DNA from: Deltaproteobacteria bacterium
GTDB taxonomy: Bacteria > Desulfobacterota > Syntrophobacteria > BM002
Reading direction: 5' to 3'
DNA length: 32,028 nt
Assembly (NCBI GenBank): GCA_022340745.1
Contig: JAJDNL010000169.1
Location: forward strand, 1 to 32,028
A program made the translations under genes and the position numbers. Of the stretch, positions 7,720-16,180 are shown in pieces. Position 1 is the stretch's first letter; every line of letters starts with the position of its first letter. The notes beneath the pieces were generated by a model. It was given only the letters and a program-made list of their open reading frames with translations. It was not told where the DNA came from and made no database searches.

Positions 7720-10029
7720 CTACTCCTTCATGGGAAGTGGGTCTTCCATCGGGTCATCAGAGGATCCATCATCGACGGTTTCATCGCCAGGTTCGGTTCC
7801 ACTGACCTCGTCAGCAGCTGGAACGACCACAACGGGGGTCTCAACGACAGGCTCTTCAGGGGTTACTACAGCCGTCTCATCCACTGTGGAGTCACCCACG
7901 ACGGGGGTTTCAGTACCAGATTCGACTACAGGATTTTCGTCGCCAACGGTTTGTACGACTGCAGTATCATCACCGCCAACAGCAGGTTCCTCAGGGGTTC
8001 CTCCAGCCGGTTCTGCCATCGTAGTGTCACCAGCATCGGTGGGCGCACCGTCGCTGTCACTTTCATCAACGACATCCACAGGATCCTCTGGGTTTTCCGC
8101 AGTAGACACTGCAGCAGTAGGTACATCACCGGTTTCTTCTACGGTGATTTCCTCAGGGGGAGCACTGCTGGGCTCAAGAGCAGTGGTGCTCAGAGTCACC
8201 GGCGCCAGGTCGCCGTCCTCAGATTCGCCAGATAAAGCACTCTGAACATCTTCTGATTCTGCAGCCGATGTTGATGCGCTGATATCATCCTCAGATTCAT
8301 CATCAGGCCAGGCCACCTCAAAGGTTTTCCAGGCCTGACTATCCTCCTGCAGGCTTGAAGTCAAAGACAAGCAATAGTCAGTCTGGTAGAAGCGGAGCAG
8401 AGGTCGAATAACCATGACGTAATAGGTACCGTCCGCTGGTAAGGTTGCCGACATACTGAAAGGTACGTGGTCCTTCGTCCTTTTTCTATAATCAACACCG
8501 GGAATCGCATCTCGGATACCCAGGAACACACGCCCTTTGCCGTTCCAGTAGTTCAGCCATAAATTCTTCAGTTTACTGCTTTCTGTGGACTCCTCTGCTG
8601 CAACGGCCTCTGCTGACTCTATCCCGTCCAGCTCTACATTGAGGGTGACCGTTTCACCTTGCATGCCCTCAAATTTAAAGAGGCCGATGGCACGATGCAG
8701 GGGATTCTTTTTCAGTTTGGATCTGGAGAGTTTGGGGTCAGCAGTGCCTGAACTGGTAGATGCTGAAGTAGAAAATGTCGAAGAACAGATAGTCCCTACC
8801 GGATCAACACCCGCGGCTTCTCTAACCACAAAGGTCAAGCCGCTTACCGCTGTTGAGGGGTAGCCAATGGACACAGCATGGCCGTTGGTATGATCTATCT
8901 CATAAAGATTTCCTGAGAGATCAATCCCGATCAAAAAGTTTTCATTACTAAAGTCAAGAGACACTACATTGACCGGCTCGCCGGTCGTCTCATCAACGAT
9001 TGGGATCGCACTTGTAGTGTCTACTAAAAGTTCTGGTTCCAGGTAAATCTTAATAAGATCACTTTTGCTTGCAATCGAGGCGACACCATATATTACCTTC
9101 TCAACCGAATGATATGCGAGGGTCCGTACTTGCTGCTTACCAAAGAGAAAAACAGGGGCTAAAGTGGCTTTTGGATTTATTGGATCGCTCTCATCGAACG
9201 TGACCTGGACCAGAGTGGACTCTTCACTAGAAGGATTGACCTGAACTCCGTACAGCATATTTTCCGTGGCCTCGAGGGCAAAAACCGTGGGAATCGTCCC
9301 TGTCTCTGGAGCTAGGTTGTAGGTCTGAACTTTAGCACCGGTAACCCGATCAATGGCAATAATGTTGCCAGGATTATCATCGATGGCAAGGAGAAGTGTG
9401 TCGGTACCGTAGTGATATTCGATATCTGCTATCGGGCCAACGCCCAGATCAAAAGGAAGAGAGCTCTCGGCGGTTTCAGGGGTGATATTTACAAGCGAGC
9501 CAGTGGAGCCGGTGGAACCTATCAACTCGCCATCTCCAAGTGGCCATGTCAACTCGGGAGCAGGGGGCTGAGTGGAACACGTGAGTAACAAGGTGTAGGA
9601 ACCGGTATCAGAGCCTGCGCCGGGAGTTTCAGCACTGATGGCAAGATAGTAAGTGCCACCCACATCGACATTCATTTCAAGATATGGGTCTGGACTGACA
9701 TCCTTTTCAGAAGAGGACTCAACGCTTACTGCCACTAGTTCTCCAGCGGTATCGAAAACTTCCAACATGGAGTCCAGCGGAGATTCTATTTTCTCAGCAT
9801 CGACATCAATAGTGAAAAACTGGCCTGCCACAAGATCAATGGCGTAATAATCCACTTGAGAAGATGATGTTATTACTCCAAAGTGACTCATTGCAGGGTC
9901 AGCGCAGGTGGCGGAGAAAGCATTGGTGAAGTCTTCGGCGGTGGGTTCTGACGCAAGAACCGTCGGAATGGCGCCAAACAATACAAAGATGATCAGTGCA
10001 AATAGGAAGAGTTTGTTCCTGGGTTTCAT
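7720..10029 (-). CDS. Exported PPC-domain / beta-propeller-like protein with acidic tail
   Basis: A predicted secreted or surface protein of 769 residues. The signal peptide is MKPRNK, a hydrophobic core and a probable cleavage after VLA near residue 26. Residues about 45-155 resemble a bacterial pre-peptidase C-terminal (PPC) domain (VDYYAIDLVAGQFFTIDV ... GGTYYLAIS). Residues about 195-400 form repeated strands like a propeller (EIDHTNGHAVSIG, AIDRVTGAKV). A second PPC-like segment follows (about 420-560; DGTYYVMVIRP). The last ~200 residues are a low-complexity Glu/Asp/Thr/Pro/Val tail. The longer open frame starting TTG at 10110 is wrong, because that TTG lies in the -24 promoter element. 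The ATG at 10029 has an AGGGGGAT ribosome site. It is likely expressed alone from the sigma-54 promoter at 10095-10110. The function is unknown; adhesin-like or matrix roles are guesses. Confidence 0.85.
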   Translation of the reverse strand: MKPRNKLFLFALIIFVLFGAIPTVLASEPTAEDFTNAFSATCADPAMSHFGVITSSSQVDYYAIDLVAGQFFTIDVDAEKIESPLDSMLEVFDTAGELVAVSVESSSEKDVSPDPYLEMNVDVGGTYYLAISAETPGAGSDTGSYTLLLTCSTQPPAPELTWPLGDGELIGSTGSTGSLVNITPETAESSLPFDLGVGPIADIEYHYGTDTLLLAIDDNPGNIIAIDRVTGAKVQTYNLAPETGTIPTVFALEATENMLYGVQVNPSSEESTLVQVTFDESDPINPKATLAPVFLFGKQQVRTLAYHSVEKVIYGVASIASKSDLIKIYLEPELLVDTTSAIPIVDETTGEPVNVVSLDFSNENFLIGIDLSGNLYEIDHTNGHAVSIGYPSTAVSGLTFVVREAAGVDPVGTICSSTFSTSASTSSGTADPKLSRSKLKKNPLHRAIGLFKFEGMQGETVTLNVELDGIESAEAVAAEESTESSKLKNLWLNYWNGKGRVFLGIRDAIPGVDYRKRTKDHVPFSMSATLPADGTYYVMVIRPLLRFYQTDYCLSLTSSLQEDSQAWKTFEVAWPDDESEDDISASTSAAESEDVQSALSGESEDGDLAPVTLSTTALEPSSAPPEEITVEETGDVPTAAVSTAENPEDPVDVVDESDSDGAPTDAGDTTMAEPAGGTPEEPAVGGDDTAVVQTVGDENPVVESGTETPVVGDSTVDETAVVTPEEPVVETPVVVVPAADEVSGTEPGDETVDDGSSDDPMEDPLPMKE

Positions 10030-10094
10030 CACATATCCCCCTGGTTTGGGATTCACCCCATCGCATAGAAAAATTTCAATGTATGCTCGACTTC

Positions 10095-10110
10095 GCAAGA
10101 TTGATGCCAA
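10095..10110 (-). promoter_or_regulatory. Sigma-54 (-24/-12) promoter
   Basis: The minus strand reads TTGGCATCAATCTTGC, a close match to the RpoN consensus TGGCAC-N5-TTGC. The GG (10108-10107) and GC (10096-10095) have the obligatory 10-base gap. The predicted start of transcription is near 10084, giving a ~55-base leader before the ATG at 10029. The same element stands before the other exported-protein gene (24075-24090). Confidence 0.85.
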
Positions 10111-10177
10111 TCATTTGACGGGCATTATATATAATAATATCATTTAGTTATGCGCTCAGCCTCGATGTGACCACAGT

Positions 10178-10232
10178 TGGCTAGATTGCCACATTTGGCC
10201 AACTGGCAAAATGGTATTTGGGCAAATGGCCA
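10178..10232. promoter_or_regulatory. Three TGGC-N6-GCCA dyads (enhancer sites for a sigma-54 activator)
   Basis: The sites are 10178-10191 (TGGCTAGATTGCCA), 10196-10209 (TGGCCAACTGGCAA) and 10219-10232 (TGGGCAAATGGCCA). They begin 70, 88 and 111 bp upstream of the -24 GG. Centres lie about 100-140 bp before the predicted start site, the normal place for a bacterial enhancer-binding protein. The equivalent sites at 24158-24212 have exactly the same spacing. A further TGGC-N6-GCAA match lies at 10437-10450. The binding protein is not in this window. Confidence 0.75.
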
Positions 10233-10233
10233 A

Positions 10234-10773
10234 CTTCCAGAATGAAGACAAGAATTTCCCCGAAGTGACTTGAACCCGGCCGAAGAGGTATGGTCCCCTC
10301 AAGTTTTTTCAGGCTAGGTAGCTGTGATTCCTACTGTTTTTAAGGGTATGTTACGGATAGAATGTAGTGAATTATCCCTTTCCAAAAAGGGGTTGGGATG
10401 GCAAGGAATTGATGGGAGGGCTTGAACCGGGATGGTTGGCGGAATGGCAAAATGGGCCGAAATATGAAAACTTTTTCCACTTTTTTCCTCTCCGTGCCAG
10501 GTAAGATTCATTTCCAAGTTTTCCTGTATGCCAATGTACTTGGAATCGGCTCAATGTGATCACAGTAACACAAAGGTGGACCCGAGATGTTCAGGGAATA
10601 CTCCGAGTCATCTGATTAAATCGTGCCTTGTGCTTTGGGCGGCTGAGTAATAATGTTCGCTGGTGTGGGAAATTTTTTTCCACTTTTGGGCCCGGATCGG
10701 ACAATTTATGATTACGCCTATGCACATAACTGCGCAGAAAGTTCTTTTCCCTTTGAGCTGCCGTGTCGCAATA
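10234..10773. other. Non-coding region with minor repeats
   Basis: No gene seen. It contains a second copy of TGGCAAAATGG (10204-10214 and 10445-10455) and a palindrome TGTGATCACA (10555-10564) related to TGTGACCACA at 10166-10175. A 13-base TTTTTCCACTTTT also occurs twice (10472-10484 and 10675-10687). None of these has an assigned role. Confidence 0.4.
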
Positions 10774-11035
10774 CGTCATCCCGGCCAAGTCCGCCTACGG
10801 CGGATGCGAGCCGGGATCCAGACAACGTCCCCGCGAAGGCGGGGAACCAGGCACCAAATGAGGTCATTGTAGGCTTTCTGGATTCCGGACATCCGCCTGC
10901 GGCGAATTCCGGAATGACGGGTTCATGTAGTCACGTCATTCCCGCGCAGGCCGGAATCCAGGCATCATTCATTAATCTGTATTTGTGGATTCCGGATCTC
11001 GCTGCGCGAAGCGAAGCTAGTCCGAAATGACGGGT
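10774..11035. repeat. Cluster of REP-like palindromic repeats
   Basis: About five copies of a GC-rich palindromic element occur in alternating orientation. The ends read CGTCATCCCGG or CGTCATTCCCG, with the matching CCGGAATGACGGG and (T/C)CTGGATTCCGGA. Inner parts such as TCCGCCTACGGCGGA and CGCCTGCGGCG are themselves palindromic. This is the common proteobacterial intergenic REP/BIME style, in which units pair into hairpins. No transposase is nearby. Confidence 0.75.
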
Positions 11036-11147
11036 TCGGCGAATTGTGACATAGTGTCCAAGAGGACAAGAGATGCTGCCGAGTTAAATTAGTATTCGTT
11101 TTTGAGAATTATCCAGGTTAACCATGATTGTTCGGGCTCGAGTTACG

Positions 11148-11176
11148 TTGACACTCTCTGGGGGCCGTGATAGATA
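11148..11176 (+). promoter_or_regulatory. Candidate sigma-70 promoter for the M23 peptidase operon
   Basis: TTGACA (11148-11153) is followed after 17 bases by TAGATA (11171-11176). The -35 is perfect and the -10 is poor. It lies 37 bp before the GTG of the M23 gene. Confidence 0.4.
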
Positions 11177-11212
11177 GAATCCATCCTGAAACTCTGGGCG
11201 GGGACAGTATAG

Positions 11213-12547
11213 GTGACCATGCAGCGGCGCAAGCGGCAGAACGTCTATGTGCAAAGCAAAGGGAGGGTTAGAATACGACTGTTCATTTGGTTGACCCTGT
11301 TGTTGATCGCACCGGTTATACTCGTCGTTCGTCTGAAGCCAGGGCAGCAGCCTCCCCCAACGAATTCACCCATCACCTCCTATATGGACAGATTCGCCGC
11401 GAAGAGAAACTATCGCCAGTCCGTCCGTGATACCGTGCATACCATAGAACGAGGCGATAACTTCTATCAGGTATTGGTAAGCTACGGTGTCAAGGTTCAG
11501 GAGGTTGGCAGTCTGATTGCGGTCTGGAGGTCTCTGCCGGAGTTACAAAAGCTGCAACCCGGAGAAATTTTGGAACTTATATTTGCCCGTGACTCGCAAC
11601 GCTTAGAAAAGGTTCGCTATCAGAATATGCAAGGACAGGTGTTGGCAACCACCCGAACGGAGCAGGGTTGGACCACCAGCAGATACGCCAAACCAGTGGT
11701 TGTCACCTCTGCTCTGGCGCGAGGTGCAATCAAAGACTCCCTGTACCAGAGTGCAGTGGATGAAAATATTGACTTTGATTTGGCTTTGGCACTTGCTGAC
11801 ATTTTCGCCTGGGATATTGATTTTTTCGTGGACCTTAGAGCTGGAGACCACTATGCATTCTTGTATGATCAGCGTTTCAGAAATGGCAAGCTCGTTGGAA
11901 ACGGTCGCATCGTGGCGGCCCACTTCCACAACGGCTCAACGAGCCACCGGGCTTATTATTACCAAGCTCCCGGCAAAAGAGCCGATTACTACGACGAACA
12001 GGGGAATTCCCTGCGCAAAGTGTTTCTCAAATCTCCGCTGCGTTACTCACGCATCAGTTCAGGCTTTTCAAAGCGGAGGTTACATCCCATATTGAAAATC
12101 TACCGGCCTCACCCTGGCGTTGATTATGCAGCGCCCACTGGAACACCTGTTGCGGCCGTGGGGGACGGGCGGGTAATCTCAAGGCAGTGGAAAAACGGGT
12201 ATGGTCGTTTCATCGCCATACGGCATAATAGTCGTTACATCACTAGCTATGGGCATTTATATCGCTATGCTTCCAATATCAAAGTGGGATCGAACGTGAA
12301 ACAGGGACAGGTCATTGGCTATGTGGGTGCGAGCGGGTTAGCCACCGGTCCTCATCTTGACTTTCGTATGAAAAAAGATGGCCGTTTCGTCAATCCACTT
12401 AAGAATCGCCTGCCTGCTGCCCAGCCGGTTCCTCCAAACTATCTGTCAGACTTCAAGAAGCGAGTAGCTTCTCTGGAAGAAGAACTTGCTCAGACTCAAT
12501 CTCTACAGGCTTCCCATGCAACCCTAACGATTTCTGTGAACCAATGA
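11213..12547 (+). CDS. Membrane-anchored M23 (LytM-type) peptidase
   Basis: A 444-residue cell-wall endopeptidase-family protein. One N-terminal membrane helix lies near 22-40 with the rest periplasmic. A LysM/OapA-like region (about 75-125; IERGDNFYQVLVSYGV ... LQPGEILEL) precedes the M23 domain (about 275-395). Metal and catalytic positions are H300-x3-D304 in HPGVDYAAP, H348 in SYGHL and H381 in GPHLDFR. The second His of the usual H-x-H motif is Asp383, so one zinc ligand is changed. A coiled-coil-like tail follows 410. The GTG at 11213 is preferred because GGCGGGGA lies about 8 bases before it; an ATG at 11219 is the alternative. The next gene starts 51 bp downstream, probably in the same operon. 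It either cleaves peptidoglycan crosslinks or regulates such an enzyme. Confidence 0.87.
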   Translation: MTMQRRKRQNVYVQSKGRVRIRLFIWLTLLLIAPVILVVRLKPGQQPPPTNSPITSYMDRFAAKRNYRQSVRDTVHTIERGDNFYQVLVSYGVKVQEVGSLIAVWRSLPELQKLQPGEILELIFARDSQRLEKVRYQNMQGQVLATTRTEQGWTTSRYAKPVVVTSALARGAIKDSLYQSAVDENIDFDLALALADIFAWDIDFFVDLRAGDHYAFLYDQRFRNGKLVGNGRIVAAHFHNGSTSHRAYYYQAPGKRADYYDEQGNSLRKVFLKSPLRYSRISSGFSKRRLHPILKIYRPHPGVDYAAPTGTPVAAVGDGRVISRQWKNGYGRFIAIRHNSRYITSYGHLYRYASNIKVGSNVKQGQVIGYVGASGLATGPHLDFRMKKDGRFVNPLKNRLPAAQPVPPNYLSDFKKRVASLEEELAQTQSLQASHATLTISVNQ

Positions 12548-12598
12548 TCAAGTCCATTGTCTGTAGGAGAAAGGGATCGTTCTGCTGAAGGAGTGTTT

Positions 12599-13453
12599 AT
12601 GTTGTCAAAGCGCTGGCCGATCATTATCTTCATGGGGATGCTGCTTAATATTTCGGTATCAGCCAATAAGGCAGCTCAGGCATATATTCTTCCTCCCGAG
12701 CAAATCATAGAGTACGTCAGCAAACAAACAGCCAAAATATATAATTTTCATTTTGTCGTGTGGGCTGAGAGCCCTGACCCTGAGCTACCCAAGACAATGA
12801 TGAGAAGGGAGATGGTAATATATGCTGCCCGGCCTGATTTCTTGCGCCAGGAAATGGTTGGAGAAGCTGGAAGTGACATCACCCTGGTAAGCTCAGGGAG
12901 GCGGCTTTCCGTTACAGATGGACATTTGTTGGCAGAGCCACTGCGTCACGAGGATATCTTCGCCATTTTATTGCACGCCAACTCACCGCAGACCCTGGAA
13001 GCAGTATTGGTGTCAGAGCAAGTAGATTTGAGCCAAGCACACCTTAGCCGTTTTGACAAACGCATAGCTTACGTGATTGGCGGACCACCTGGAGAAGGTA
13101 AATCACCCCAGTTTTGGTGTGATAAGGACAAGTTCTTGCCCTTGCGCCTGATTGGGCGCAGGGTGTATCACAACGTCGCTGACCTGGTGGACATCCGCTT
13201 CCTCTCATATCAAAAAGTTGGAGAGTCCATCTGGTTGCCATGGGTAATTGAGTTCTACCGTCAAGATACGTTGTTCCTGCGCTTAACCGTGCAGAAAGCC
13301 TACTTCAACGAACGGTTGCCGGATTCGCTCTTCGATTTTGAGGCGCTTGCTGCAAAGTATCCGCCACCGCCGCCCCCCTCAATGGAACCAGCAGAGAAAC
13401 CTCCACAAGACCTGGAAAAAATGCGCCGCTACCTGGAGAAGAAGTACGAGTAA
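12599..13453 (+). CDS. Secreted LolA-like outer-membrane lipoprotein-sorting family protein
   Basis: A 284-residue protein with an N-terminal signal peptide (MLSKRWPIIIFMGMLLNISVSANKAAQA). The body alternates strands such as MVIYAARPDFLRQEM, RRLSVTDGHLL and ADLVDIRFLSYQKVGESIWLPWVIEFYRQDTLFLRLTVQKAYFNERLPDSLFDF. This ends like the LolA/LolB-fold outer-membrane lipoprotein-sorting proteins (a long-lasting strand pattern followed by a FNxxLPxxLFxF motif). The C-terminus has a proline run and a charged helix. The ATG at 12599 has GAAGGAG 5 bases upstream; an earlier in-frame start at 12557 has no good ribosome site and would disrupt the signal peptide. It follows the M23 gene closely, consistent with an envelope-maintenance operon. 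The family assignment rests on pattern only. Confidence 0.65.
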   Translation: MLSKRWPIIIFMGMLLNISVSANKAAQAYILPPEQIIEYVSKQTAKIYNFHFVVWAESPDPELPKTMMRREMVIYAARPDFLRQEMVGEAGSDITLVSSGRRLSVTDGHLLAEPLRHEDIFAILLHANSPQTLEAVLVSEQVDLSQAHLSRFDKRIAYVIGGPPGEGKSPQFWCDKDKFLPLRLIGRRVYHNVADLVDIRFLSYQKVGESIWLPWVIEFYRQDTLFLRLTVQKAYFNERLPDSLFDFEALAAKYPPPPPPSMEPAEKPPQDLEKMRRYLEKKYE

Positions 13454-13511
13454 CGGAGCTATCTATTTTACAATGCTTTATAGTGGCCTGAGGAAGGCTG
13501 ATTGAAGATTC

Positions 13512-13645
13512 ACCACAGAGGCATAGAGTATATTTTAGATTTAAGATTTAAGATTGTAGAATAAACAAATCCGATATTAAAAAATTCCCCAATCTGCAAT
13601 CCACAATCAACAATCTGAAATTACATCTCTCCGTGTCTCTGTGGT
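13512..13645. repeat. Inverted heptamer arrays (AGATTNN unit) with CCACAGAG ends
   Basis: Left arm: ACCACAGAG then heptamers AGATTTA, AGATTTA, AGATTGT (13537-13557). Right arm: TCTGCAA, TCCACAA, TCAACAA, TCTGAAA (13593-13620), then sequence ending CTCTGTGGT. The arms are reverse complements, so the whole element can fold into a long hairpin. It fills most of the gap between the LolA-like gene and priA. The same heptamer unit recurs at 29529-29605. Confidence 0.75.
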
Positions 13646-13728
13646 TAGTAAAAGGATCTAGCGAACTCTGGTGTCTATAGTATGCGGAGCTAGAGGAACA
13701 GGCGCTATTTGGAATTTGGAAAGCACTA

Positions 13729-16179
13729 ATGAAAACGATTTTTGTCGAGGTGGCGGTAGTGCTGCCGGTTATCGGAGCCTACTACTACAGGGTGCCTCCA
13801 GATTTGCACCGAGAGGTAGCAGTGGGGCGGCAGGTGCTGGTCCCATTTGGCAGGAGGCGGTTGACCGGCTATATACTCAGACTGGAAGAGCGGCTGCCAG
13901 TGAGCATGGACGCAGCCATCCGCGATGTTCTCCAGGTCAGTTCAGAGGAAAGTTATTTTAGCCAAGCGCACCTGCCGTTCTATCGGTGGCTCAGCGATTA
14001 CTACCTTGCACCTCTGGGGGAGGTAATACGGTCGGCTTTGCCCAGGGGTACCAGCATCAGCACCCGCCGTGCCGCCTTCGTTCGGGAGGCGGGCCTTCGA
14101 TCACTCCGTCAGTCAACTCTTACTGAAGAAGAAGCCGCAGTGCTCTCCCTGGTCCAGGAGCACCCTGGTTTGTCCCTGGCACAGATTCGCCGCCGCTTGC
14201 CCAAACAGAGAGTGGACCGTGTTTGTCGAACCCTTGGTCGTAAGAATCTGATTGTCTGGGAGGATCAGCAACAGGAGCCTCGGATAAAACCCAGGAATCT
14301 CAAGGTGGTCAGAGGATTGCACCGTCCTGATACATCATCCCTTTCGGAAGAACAGCTGAAAGCAAAAGAGAAAGAAATACTCAAACTGTTGGCAGAAGGC
14401 CCGAGACTGCTTCGCGAACTAAAAGGGATGGTAGGGAATGGTTACTACTGGATTCGGAAAATGGCCGACCGAGGCTTGGTTTCAGTGAGCTTGGAGGAGG
14501 TTTATCGTGACCCCGTCGGCCCACCCCTGATTGAGACTACCACCCCCCACCAGCTTACCGGTCATCAGGAGCAAGCGCTTGGGGCTATCACCCAGGCCCT
14601 TGAAAAGAACTGTTTCGCCAGTTTTTTGCTTCACGGAATAACCGGTAGCGGCAAGACAGAAGTGTATTTGGCTGCCGCGGCTGAAGCCTTGCGGTTGGGA
14701 CGCCAGAGTTTGATCCTGGTGCCGGAGATCGCTCTCACTGCTCAGATGGAGGGACTATTTCGCCAAAGGTTCCGATCTCGGGTCGCCATCCTCCATAGTG
14801 GCCTCGGCAGTGGTGAACGCAGGGATGAATGGGTGCGAGTGCGCCGGGCCGAAGTTGATGTGGTGGTGGGAGCCCGCTCGGCACTGTTCGCACCTCTAGA
14901 CCGACTGGGACTTGTGGTAGTGGACGAGGAGCATGATCATTCCTACAAACAGGAAAGAACCGTTCGCTATCATGGGCGAGACGCGGCAGTGATGCGAGCC
15001 AAATTGGAGGGGGCTGTGGTGGTCATGGGTTCAGCAACTCCTGCTCTGTCTTCATATCATAATGCTCTTCAAGGAAAGTTCCACTTGCTTAGCTTGCCAC
15101 ATCGAATAGATCAGCGCCCCCTGCCCAAGGTCACCGTCATCGACATGAAGCTGCAGAGAAAGGTTGATGTGCTCTCCATTCCCCTGCGCCAGGCCTTGGC
15201 CGATACCCTCGCTGCTGGTAAGCAGGCTCTGCTGCTCATCAATCGACGAGGTTACGCCAATTTTCTCCTCTGCCGTCGCTGCGGCTATGTCACCCACTGC
15301 CACAATTGCGCTGTGAGTCTTACGTGGCACCGGGCCGGTGAGAAGCTCCGCTGCCACTTGTGCGGCCTTGCTATGGCTGTGCCCCCGGTGTGTCCCCAAT
15401 GTGATGCTGCTACCCTCAAACCTTTTGGCTTTGGCACCCAGCGGGTGGAGTCGGAGGTACAGCGGTTTTTTCCGGACGCTCGGGTCAGGCGCATGGACCG
15501 AGACACAACGAGGAGCAAGCGGGCATATCGCCAGTTTCTCTCTGATCTCAGCCGTGGGCGGACCGATATTCTTGTGGGTACTCAAATGATCGCCAAAGGC
15601 CACGACTTTCCTAACATCACTCTAGTGGGGGTGGTAAGTGCAGACATTGCTTTGCAATGGCCGGATTTCCGCGCTGCTGAGAATACTTTTCAAGTTTTGA
15701 CCCAAGTGGCGGGAAGGGCAGGCCGTGGTGATAGTCCGGGAACCGTGCTGGTACAGACGTACAGCCCGGAACACTACTCTATTCGTTTTGCCAGGATGCA
15801 CGACTATGGTGGGTTTTTCAAAGAGGAGATGGCTTTTCGCCAGGAACTGGACTACCCGCCATACCGACGACTGATTCTGTTTCACGTGGCGGGCAATGTG
15901 GAGGAGAAGACCCGAGAGGCTGCGCAGAGGCTCGCGGCTAAATGTCAGGAACTCCTTCAGCAACGGCCGGAATTTTTTCGGGAATTACAAATGCTCGGTC
16001 CCGTGGCTGCTCCCCTTGCTCTCGTCAAAGGCAAGCATCGCTGGCACCTTCTGCTCAAGTCGAAAAAGGTGGCTCCCCTTTTGGAGGTCGGTCGACAGCT
16101 TGTGAATTGGGGCTATGGAGAATTCAAAGGATTTGGTGTTAGTTTGACTGCAGATGTTGATCCGATCTCACTCATATAA
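13729..16179 (+). CDS. priA: Primosomal protein N' / replication restart helicase PriA
   Basis: PriA reloads the replisome at stalled forks through 3'-to-5' helicase activity. The 816-residue protein has the N-terminal 3'-DNA-binding domain (about 1-100; VLPVIGAYYYRVP). Two winged-helix-like segments follow, then the helicase core with Walker A GITGSGKT (303-310), DEEH (399-402) and GSATPA. The zinc-binding module has eight Cys as four C-x2-C pairs (about 512-560). Later motifs include GTQMIAKGHDFPNITLVGVV and QVAGRAGRG. The length is slightly above the E. coli protein (732). The ATG at 13729 follows a GGAAAG site. An inverted heptamer element begins 2 bp after the stop. There is no sign of damage. 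Confidence 0.97.
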   Translation: MKTIFVEVAVVLPVIGAYYYRVPPDLHREVAVGRQVLVPFGRRRLTGYILRLEERLPVSMDAAIRDVLQVSSEESYFSQAHLPFYRWLSDYYLAPLGEVIRSALPRGTSISTRRAAFVREAGLRSLRQSTLTEEEAAVLSLVQEHPGLSLAQIRRRLPKQRVDRVCRTLGRKNLIVWEDQQQEPRIKPRNLKVVRGLHRPDTSSLSEEQLKAKEKEILKLLAEGPRLLRELKGMVGNGYYWIRKMADRGLVSVSLEEVYRDPVGPPLIETTTPHQLTGHQEQALGAITQALEKNCFASFLLHGITGSGKTEVYLAAAAEALRLGRQSLILVPEIALTAQMEGLFRQRFRSRVAILHSGLGSGERRDEWVRVRRAEVDVVVGARSALFAPLDRLGLVVVDEEHDHSYKQERTVRYHGRDAAVMRAKLEGAVVVMGSATPALSSYHNALQGKFHLLSLPHRIDQRPLPKVTVIDMKLQRKVDVLSIPLRQALADTLAAGKQALLLINRRGYANFLLCRRCGYVTHCHNCAVSLTWHRAGEKLRCHLCGLAMAVPPVCPQCDAATLKPFGFGTQRVESEVQRFFPDARVRRMDRDTTRSKRAYRQFLSDLSRGRTDILVGTQMIAKGHDFPNITLVGVVSADIALQWPDFRAAENTFQVLTQVAGRAGRGDSPGTVLVQTYSPEHYSIRFARMHDYGGFFKEEMAFRQELDYPPYRRLILFHVAGNVEEKTREAAQRLAAKCQELLQQRPEFFRELQMLGPVAAPLALVKGKHRWHLLLKSKKVAPLLEVGRQLVNWGYGEFKGFGVSLTADVDPISLI

Positions 16180-16180
16180 G

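Noticed and set aside
7730-8245. Long Ser/Thr-rich plus-strand frame
   Set aside because: It is the antisense shadow of the acidic low-complexity tail of the PPC-domain protein.
10774-11035. Insertion sequence or transposon
   Set aside because: No transposase frame or target-site duplication; the units look like REP palindromes.
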